From: Nymphalis io
Taxonomy: Eukaryota; Arthropoda; Insecta; Lepidoptera; Nymphalidae
NCBI RefSeq assembly: GCF_905147045.1
Contig: NC_065898.1
Location: 62,001 to 126,000 of the forward strand
Reading direction: 5' to 3'
Length of the DNA stretch: 64,000 nucleotides
Within the stretch, counting starts at the first letter, position 1. Every line of letters begins with the position of its first letter. Positions 57,653 to 64,000 of this stretch are shown piece after piece. A model generated the notes under the pieces. That model saw only the letters and a list, made by a program, of their open reading frames with translations. It had not been told where the DNA came from and ran no database searches. Both the position numbers and the translations under genes were made by a program.

Positions 57653-59237
57653 ATTCGGTCGAGCAACTCTGAAGTGTCTTAGAGAAAATATCATTGGTAA
57701 GTCGTGTCGATACTTCCTTCGAGATTTTGGACCAGTTTGTACTTTCTTAAAAACTATTGATAGAGTACCAAAAAATAAACAAATATGATAATGTTGGCTC
57801 ATTTTCAATAAATGTGATATCTTAAATATTATTTTGTTTGTTGAAATAATATAATCTTTGCTCATTGTCAAAATATTATTTGACCAGCAAGGTAGTTCAT
57901 AATTCTTATTCGGATTTTACACGATTTAGACAATGTATATCTCGATGAGGTTAAGTTAGGTTAGGTTAGTGATTATTTTTTTATATGTATAATGATTAAA
58001 TAATAATAAAATCCTATAAAGAAAAAATGGGGTCAGAGGGATGAGAGAAAATAGTTAAATTTACCTAATATTTTATTATTAACTTCGAGTGAGGTTAGTT
58101 CGGCGAGGAGCGACTGCAGCCACGAGGCAGCGGGGCCGGCAGGGACGCGCGGCAAAACGGCAACAAAATTGAAATGTGAACGCCTCATGAATTATTGAAG
58201 TTGGCGGCGCTTAGCGACATTACCGAGATATTGCCTCTATTTATTTATACGAGCTTTGACCTAAAAATAAGAAGACACCAGAAATGTCATGAGTTTCTGT
58301 TGTAGCCGTCTACTGCCTGTCTGCTGCTGTCTTCTGTACTTGGTATTTTTGTGTCTTCGTGCTAAAATGAAAAACGACACAATTATTGTCATTACTTAAT
58401 TCAGTTAGATACTTTATATTTATGAAGAGAAAATTTTAAAGCGAGACTTCCGTGAGCGATGACATACTTGAGTAGTCAAATTATCTATTAAGCATAATTT
58501 CAGATTACTTTAAAAATGTTGGTAATAAACTTACAAATCGCCGCATTACCTCCGTGACAATGAAAATTGTCATTCTGTTGATCTGTGAAGACGAAAGAAC
58601 TTCTTGACTGACTATCCTCAATACCGCCTTCGTATGCTTTTATTTTCTTAATAGATAAGTTTAATGCTTGTAAGCTCATTTGTGTACAACAAGAGAGATT
58701 AGTCATTAGGCACAGTGACAGTTTGATTTTGTTAAAGACTATTTGTCGTCGACTGGAATTTAGTTGCCATTTCCGCCCGGCTCACTGCTCCGTGCCGGTG
58801 CTGCGTGACGTGTTGCAGTTCGGGCGGGTAATTAGAGTAACGGGGAAGCGATTCGGGATATCGCCCGCAATAAACTTAATGTTGTCAAGCTCTGCCAGCG
58901 ACGCCGCATTTCTCATCACTTCGAATCGTTTGGGCTTATGGCTCTTGATTGTTTTAGATCGTGACGTTTCTCTTGGATTCATTCTTGTGTTAAATTTAAC
59001 GTTTATTGAAGTCTTATAAACCTCGTGGTACGTCGTTATTTACTGTGGATATCTTTATTTCTTTGGATTAGATTTAATAAAGTTACTCAATTAATAATCT
59101 AGCCCATATTCAATTTATTTTACAAAAAAGAAATGAACTAGAAAAATTGGGTTACATGTTAACTAAAATTAAAAACACATTAAACTAAAAAACTTAAATA
59201 TAATATTAAAATATTTACAATCCCTTAGATCCATCAT
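57653..59237. other. Intergenic DNA, no gene seen
   Basis: AT-rich with a GC-richer patch at 58090-58160. A short TTAGGTTAGGTTAG run is at 57956-57969. The opposed frames at 58723-59019 are about 66-98 codons without motifs. Confidence 0.45.
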
Positions 59238-59463
59238 CACCACCAACTTTGGAAACTAAGATGTTACGTCCCTTGTGCCTGTAATTACACTGGCTCACTC
59301 ACCCTTCAAACTGAAACACAATAATACCAAGTACTGCTCTTTTGCGGTAGAATATCTGACGAGTGGGTGGTACCTACCCAGATGAGCTTGCATAATATGT
59401 ACGCATATGTTGTACTGTTTGTTTCCCAAATAAATAAATAAAAATAAAGCCCTACCACCAGTA
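59238..59463 (-). repeat. LINE-tail repeat family D, minus strand, interrupted
   Basis: In reverse order it matches the 42953-43218 copy: 'caactttggaaactaagatg', 'gcctgtaattacactggctc', 'ggtagaatatctgacgagtg' and 'aaagccctaccaccagta'. About 50 bases between roughly 59393 and 59445 do not belong and end in repeated AAATA units, so a second short retroposed tail seems to have inserted. Confidence 0.65.
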
Positions 59464-59888
59464 CAGATTACTCATCCATGTAGGTTAACAATCGGCAAAA
59501 CTATCCAGGAACAAACACACAAAAAAAAGTCTGTGTGTTGAACAATCTTCTTCTTAAAGTCTCTTAAAAACACTTTCAATTGTGAAATTATTATATATTT
59601 ACATACAAACTATCTAATAATTCAATAACATATCGACATCGTACGGTCTCGTGTCGTCGTAGTGAGGGCGTGTGAGCCCCGACTCGTGCTCCGCTCGGCT
59701 CCCCCGGCTCCGCGGCGCCGCTACCCGCTGTGTCGCCGCTCAATCAACTTGTTACTTGTTTTCAGAAATCAACATCGTTTGCTGTCAGCTTTCTACGAAA
59801 TGACCATCAGATACTCCAAATGAGGTCGCGTGCCTCGTGTCGTTCTCTGGAGTGACCAAGGATCCGAATGTTACGTTTTGTGGACAAC
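59464..59888. other. Intergenic DNA with a GC-rich island
   Basis: The island at 59640-59745 is strongly GC-rich (CGGCTCC and CGCGGCGCC-like words). A TTTTCAG acceptor-like site follows at 59759-59765, but no coding exon can be supported downstream. It may be regulatory. Confidence 0.4.
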
Positions 59889-59898
59889 GTCAATGAAA

Positions 59899-60466
59899 AA
59901 GCCGAGATGGCCTAGTGGTTAGAACGCGTGAATCTTAACCGATGATCGTGAGTTCAAATCCGGGCCTGTGTTTATAATAATAATAATAATAATATCCTGG
60001 GACATTTTTCACACACGGCCATCTGATCCCAAATTAAGCCTGTACAAAGCTTGTGCTATGGAAACCAGACAACTGATATACTACATATACTACTTTTCTT
60101 TTGTAAATACATACTTATATAGATAATTACACCCAGACTCAGGACAAACAGACATGTTCATGCACACAAATGTCTGTCCTGGGTGGCAATCGAACCCACA
60201 ACCTTCGGCGTGAAAGGCAAGTGTTCTACCAACCACGCCAACCGGCTCGAAATATATATATGTTTATAATTCATCTCGTGCTTGACGGTGAAGGAAAACA
60301 TCGTGAGGAAACCTGCATGTGTTTAATTTGAGATTCTGCCACATGTGTATTTTACCAACCCGCATTGGAGCAGCGTGATGGAATAAGCTCCAAACCTTCT
60401 CCTCAAAAGGGAGCGGAGGCCTTAGCCCAGCAGTGGGACATTAACAGGCTGTTACTGTACTGTACT
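59899..60466 (+). mobile_element. SINE family A carrying a nested SINE
   Basis: The head 'gccgagatggcctagtggtt' (A-box) and 'gagttcaaatccgggc' (B-box) are clear. The body resumes after a nested insertion (59979-60260) with 'aattcatctcgtgcttgacg' and ends in the RTE-like tail with CTGTA repeats. A perfect 10-base target duplication GTCAATGAAA flanks it at 59889-59898 and 60467-60476. The element had lost about 30 bases between its B-box and 'gtgtttataat' before or at the time of the nested insertion. Confidence 0.85.
59979..60260 (-). mobile_element. Nested tRNA-derived SINE family B, minus strand
   Basis: Read on the minus strand it begins 'cgagccggttggcgtggttgg' shortened here to its A-box 'gcgtggttggtagaac', then a B-box 'gtgggttcgattgcc'. 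Next come 'acatttgtgtgcatgaac' and 'ggcttaatttgggatcag', and it ends in a (TTA)n tail (plus-strand AAT repeats at 59979-59993). A perfect 10-base duplication, TGTTTATAAT, flanks it at 59969-59978 and 60261-60270. It clearly inserted into an existing family A SINE. Confidence 0.85.
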
Positions 60467-60762
60467 GTCAATGAAACCTTGATAAAATGTAATTCAAATA
60501 TCATTGTTAGTACGTTAGTACATAAACATTACGAAATAATAAATGTAATGTTACAGACATACACATTTAGTTTGTTTACATTTTAGTTTTTTTTTTTAAT
60601 TTTCATTGTATTAAATATTCTTTAAATAATTCTTTGTTAACCCCTGGTGGATTAATTACATCCCTTTTAATGGACAATAAACACATTAAATTACCTATTC
60701 GTATGTTAGAAGTGAAATAATCTACGAGGTCAATGGATTCATAGTTTCGTACGCTAACAACT

Positions 60763-60782
60763 CGTCGCACAAGGGTGCGACG
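60763..60782. repeat. 8-bp hairpin with AAGG loop
   Basis: Arms 60763-60770 (CGTCGCAC) and 60775-60782 are exact reverse complements with tetraloop AAGG. Confidence 0.8.
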
Positions 60783-60786
60783 CGTA

Positions 60787-60826
60787 TCATATCGTGGGCT
60801 TGAAAAGGTTCAATCCCACGATATGA
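60787..60826. repeat. 40-base hairpin with AAGG loop
   Basis: The 12-bp outer stem (TCATATCGTGGG at 60787-60798 with 60815-60826) and 5-bp inner stem (TTGAA/TTCAA) are separated by one C/T mismatch. The tetraloop is AAGG. Confidence 0.85.
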
Positions 60827-61214
60827 ATCAATAGTGAATGTGAATTGAAGAGTGCAGCCCGTCGGCGTCACACACAGGTCCCAGATGGCTCAGGTCGGCA
60901 CTAGGTTCGCTAAATGCACATAACATGCGTCCTTTGTGTAAATAGGGACTGAATGTGCCACTGGCACGACGCAAACAGATTATTTGATTAGTAGCAGCTG
61001 TCCATTTCAACACTTATATGATTTTACGGAAAGCCGAACAAACGAAGTATAGGTACATGTAAACAGATGCGTTCATCGAATTAATACCTGTATAATCTCA
61101 ACTCGTTCAGAAACTCTAGAAGCGTTCGGTGAATTATATTCAGTCAAACAAATCACTATCATTTAGGTATCATCTTATTATACCATTACTGCTTATCTTC
61201 TTTGACATCATCTA

Positions 61215-61480
61215 TGATGTAGTTGCTAGTTAAAAGTCTACCGACCCCGAGGTCCTGCGTTCGACCCCACGTCGAGCCAAAAAGGTATTTGGGTTTTCTG
61301 TAGAGAAATTCGTAGCAGCTGCTTGAAATTAGAAATTGAGTAGTGCTCACACTCGCGTGTCTCAGAAAGTACTTAAAGCTGGTGGAATTGCGCCTTTCTT
61401 AGCTCTTTTCGGTCGTGCCTGATGCCGTTCAATCGGATTATGAGGCAAGTTGCACCCCTGTCTGCGTTCACACTTTTATA
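61215..61480 (+). mobile_element. SINE family C, plus strand
   Basis: B-box 'cctgcgttcgaccccacg', then 'ggtatttgggttttctgtag', 'cactcgcgtgtctcag' and 'tcttttcggtcgtgcc' with 'caatcggattatgagg', in family order. The head upstream of the B-box is decayed. Confidence 0.6.
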
Positions 61481-62574
61481 CCTTTACCATTGTTCTGTTC
61501 GCTTTAAACGAAAGTAAGCAACTAAAGACAAATGAAACCGAGCTCAATGAAACTGGAAATTTTCCATTTAGACAGAAACACTGGAAAATACATTGTGAAA
61601 CGAAGCACAAGTGTTCTGAATATTACTCTTGGCGTTTCACAAACAAAATGTAACGAATCCTCAACGTCAGAGCGCAGGCAGGAGGCATTTTTACGACAAT
61701 GCGGGAAATGCATAAAGCTTGCCGTAATTAGCGAGATCGCGAACGAGCAGACGAGCACTCGCCCGTTAGGTCTCGCCTAAGTGCAGGCACACACTGAGGA
61801 ATATGTTAACTAATATAAATTACAACTATACGTTATGAAAATTTTTATTTTTGACTAAAAAATATAATACTCATGACAATCTTTTTTAAAAAGTGACCAA
61901 AACACAGATCAAAATACATTACGATAAAAAATAAACAAAGAAGGCATTTAGGAAATGCGACTTGAAATAGTGAACTAGTTCATAGTAAGTTAGTCCTTAG
62001 AACTATCGACCTGCTTGGCCAGCTTGGCTGTGTGTTTGTTACGTTCGCCGACAGGAAGGTATATTATACAGTATCACTTTCCCTGGAGAGGTCTATCTTT
62101 AATCCGCAGTTTCATTTTAATCCATACTGGTCTCGTACACCGATAGAAGACCAATAAATGAAACAATGAATAGAAGACAAAATAATTGCTTTTTTATTAT
62201 CTATGGTGTAACTTTTTAAACCTCCAGGCACCAACATAATATACATAATCACAACACAAATAGACTAGTATATAAAAAGTGGTGTGGAGTTATTTGTTAT
62301 TTCATATAAGGAACACGGGCAAGATTTTTTATGCCTATTATATTAAGCCTTATAACTAAAGAAAAATATATATAATACAACGAAAATAACACACAAATAC
62401 ATCAATGGATCATCCATCTTAGGGCTCATAATCAACACAATGTATATCATTGTAAGTTCTGAAGATAGGTGAGTGTAACCTTCGGTGAGTCGTATTATCT
62501 TAGTTCTCTTGTACAAGTTGGTGTTGAAATAACCTTGGCTGACAAAGTATCCATTTTCATAATATAAATATTAT
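61481..62574. other. Intergenic DNA, no gene seen
   Basis: AT-rich apart from 61660-61790. Opposed frames at 61450-61780 are below 85 codons and have no motifs. Confidence 0.45.
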
Positions 62575-64000
62575 GTGTCGTACATGGCCCTGGAGTACCG
62601 CCTTAGAATAGTACTCCCCCAATCTCATCCCGTGGGTGTCGTAAGAGGCGACTGAGGGACGGGGAAAAGCGGGGATGGGCAGCAGCGTCCCTCCCATGAA
62701 CATCTTACCCCCCTACTGCGCTCGCCAACACGCCTGCCCAGCGCGGCGAGGTTGGGCAAACCCTCCTTAATGGCAGATGCGCCCAAAAAAAGGCCCCCAG
62801 TTACCGGCAAGCCCGCTAGGCCCGACCAAGGTAGCGGTCGCGGTATCGGTAGGGCAGGGGGTGCTAAAAATCACCGGTTCACGGCAGGCTACCATATAAA
62901 ACGACTTCACATGGCAACGTACAATGGACGCTCGATGAGGCTGGACCATCACCTCGCCGAATTAGAAATAGAGTTAAGTCATATAAACTGGCATATACTG
63001 GGGTTATCTGAAGTCCGAAGACAGGGGGAGGACACGATAACTCTAGAGTCCGGTAACTTACTCTACTACCGCGAAGGTGATAACCTCTCCCAGGGTGGTG
63101 TCGGTTTTCTAGTCAAAAAGGATCTCATTAGCAGCATTGTGGAAATCAGTAGTGTGTCGAACCGGGTAGCGTACCTTGTCCTAAAACTTTCCGACAGGTA
63201 CTCCCTGAAGGTCGTACAGGTATATGCGCCAACTTCGACATACTGTGATGATGTGGTCGAAGCGATGTACAAGGACATCGCAAAGGCCCTCAACGACACC
63301 TCGAAGGCCCACTACAATGTTGTTATGGGAGGCTTTAATGCTAAAGTGGGAGTACAAGATAGCGGTGAATCGAAAGTCGGACCTTACTGCTTGGGCTGCA
63401 GAAATCACAGGGGGCAAATGCTGGTAAACTTTCTCGAAGCGCAGGGGCTCTTTTTGATGAATTCTTTCTTTCAAAAGAAGCCTCAGAGGAGGTGGACCTG
63501 GCGAAGCCCCGATAACGTGACAAGGAACGAGATAGACTTTATCATTTCGAATAAAACGCACATATTTAGAGATGTTTCAGTGATCAACAGGTTTATTACC
63601 GGAAGTGATCACCGCTTGGTTCGAGGCACTCTAAATATCGACTTCAAAGCCGAAAGATCTAGAATGATGAGGTCTACTCTCCGACCTACCATGCTCCAAG
63701 CTGCTCAAGGCTCCGAAAAGTTCCAAATGGAACTTCAAAATCAATTCACCGCGTTGGAAACCATAAGCAGCATTGATGAGAGAACCGACACGCTGGTCAA
63801 AATACTGCAAAACACATCCCGCAAGTTCTTTCCGCCACAGAGAAGAGACAACGCACCAAAACCCTCTGCTGAGACACTCGAGCTCATGAGAAAACGACGA
63901 GAACTACCATCGTTTTTGTCAGATAAGGCCTGAAACCGAACAATAAAAACGCTGACGCGACGCGATCTCCAACGCTCCAATACCCGTGTCATCAAGACTG
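62575..64000 (+). mobile_element. RTE-like LINE, 5' part, cut by window end
   Basis: A GC-rich 5' region begins near 62575 with 'ccctggagtaccgcc' and 'cccgtgggtgtcgtaagagg', words typical of the 5' end of lepidopteran RTE elements. The endonuclease frame follows, and the element runs off the window. The reverse transcriptase and 3' end lie outside, so total length and activity cannot be judged. Confidence 0.8.
62770..63933 (+). pseudogene. AP-type endonuclease of RTE-like LINE, damaged
   Basis: The first in-frame ATG is 62770. From about 62910 the sequence is an exonuclease-endonuclease-phosphatase fold: MATYNGRS, LGLSEVRRQGED (catalytic Glu), VKVVQVYAPTS-like strand, YNVVMGGFNAKVG, RRWTWRSPDNVTRNEIDFI and TGSDHRLVRG (catalytic Asp-His). 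Genes like this are often annotated as craniofacial development protein 2-like. Two defects show. The GDFN catalytic box reads GGFN, losing the metal-site Asp. And a TGA at 63931-63933 ends the frame, although the same frame stays open for all 67 remaining bases with sequence typical of the RTE linker (RTIKTLTRRDLQRSNTRVI). It is most likely a dead copy with an in-frame nonsense codon rather than a frameshift. Confidence 0.88.

Larger units (their letters stand above)
60477..61214. other. Intergenic DNA with two adjacent hairpins
   Basis: AT-rich, without a gene. Its main feature is the hairpin pair at 60763-60826, listed separately. Confidence 0.5.

Noticed and set aside
57956..57969. TTAGGTTAGGTTAG run resembling the insect telomere repeat
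   Set aside because: Fewer than three units, in ordinary AT-rich DNA. This is expected by chance and gives no evidence of an interstitial telomere.
58723..59019. 98-codon frame on the plus strand with an opposite 66-codon frame
   Set aside because: No motif, no coding context, and frames on both strands of similar length suggest chance.
1..64000. CRISPR arrays, operons, phage or endogenous viral genes
   Set aside because: I saw no regularly spaced direct repeats, no compact co-directional gene runs and no viral capsid, protease or integrase motifs. The only polymerase frames belong to LINEs.

Overview
The window looks like nuclear DNA of a lepidopteran insect, plausibly a butterfly. It is AT-rich with short GC-rich islands, has spliced genes with phase-consistent GT-AG introns, and is strewn with repeats typical of Lepidoptera: tRNA-headed SINEs whose tails resemble RTE LINEs, LINE 3' tails ending near 'accatcaggtggccca', jockey/CR1-like and RTE-like non-LTR elements, a hAT-type DNA element and Helitron-like ends. 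There is no sign of operons, bacterial genes, CRISPR arrays or a canonical tRNA or rRNA gene. The species cannot be named from this sequence.

Layout. 0-9.1 kb is intergenic DNA with a broken jockey/CR1-like reverse transcriptase (about 3.2-4.9 kb), SINEs and a 928-bp non-autonomous hAT-like element flanked by a perfect 8-bp target duplication. That element sits about 200 bp upstream of the first gene. 9.3-12.1 kb holds gene 1, a two-exon MADF-BESS protein of 263 aa. 15.9-16.9 kb is a minus-strand jockey-type reverse transcriptase fragment. 20.6-24.8 kb holds gene 2, a three-exon MADF-BESS protein of 300 aa. From 24.8 to 62.5 kb I find no convincing protein-coding gene: this is a gene desert with SINEs, LINE tails, GC-rich islands and many perfect short-loop inverted repeats. 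From 62.6 kb to the window end is the 5' part of an RTE-like LINE, with a damaged endonuclease and an in-frame stop.

The two real genes are on the same strand about 11 kb apart. Both encode an N-terminal MADF (Myb/SANT-like DNA-binding) domain and a BESS interaction motif, and both carry a phase-1 intron at exactly the same place in the MADF domain. They are best read as a dispersed tandem pair of Adf1-like regulators that arose by old duplication. The other notable layer is a set of near-perfect DNA foldbacks (18.1, 25.9, 26.4, 26.6, 39.5, 43.2, 47.8, 48.0, 55.5 and 60.8 kb). Most are not explained by a recognisable transposon and may record template-switch events or small foldback elements.
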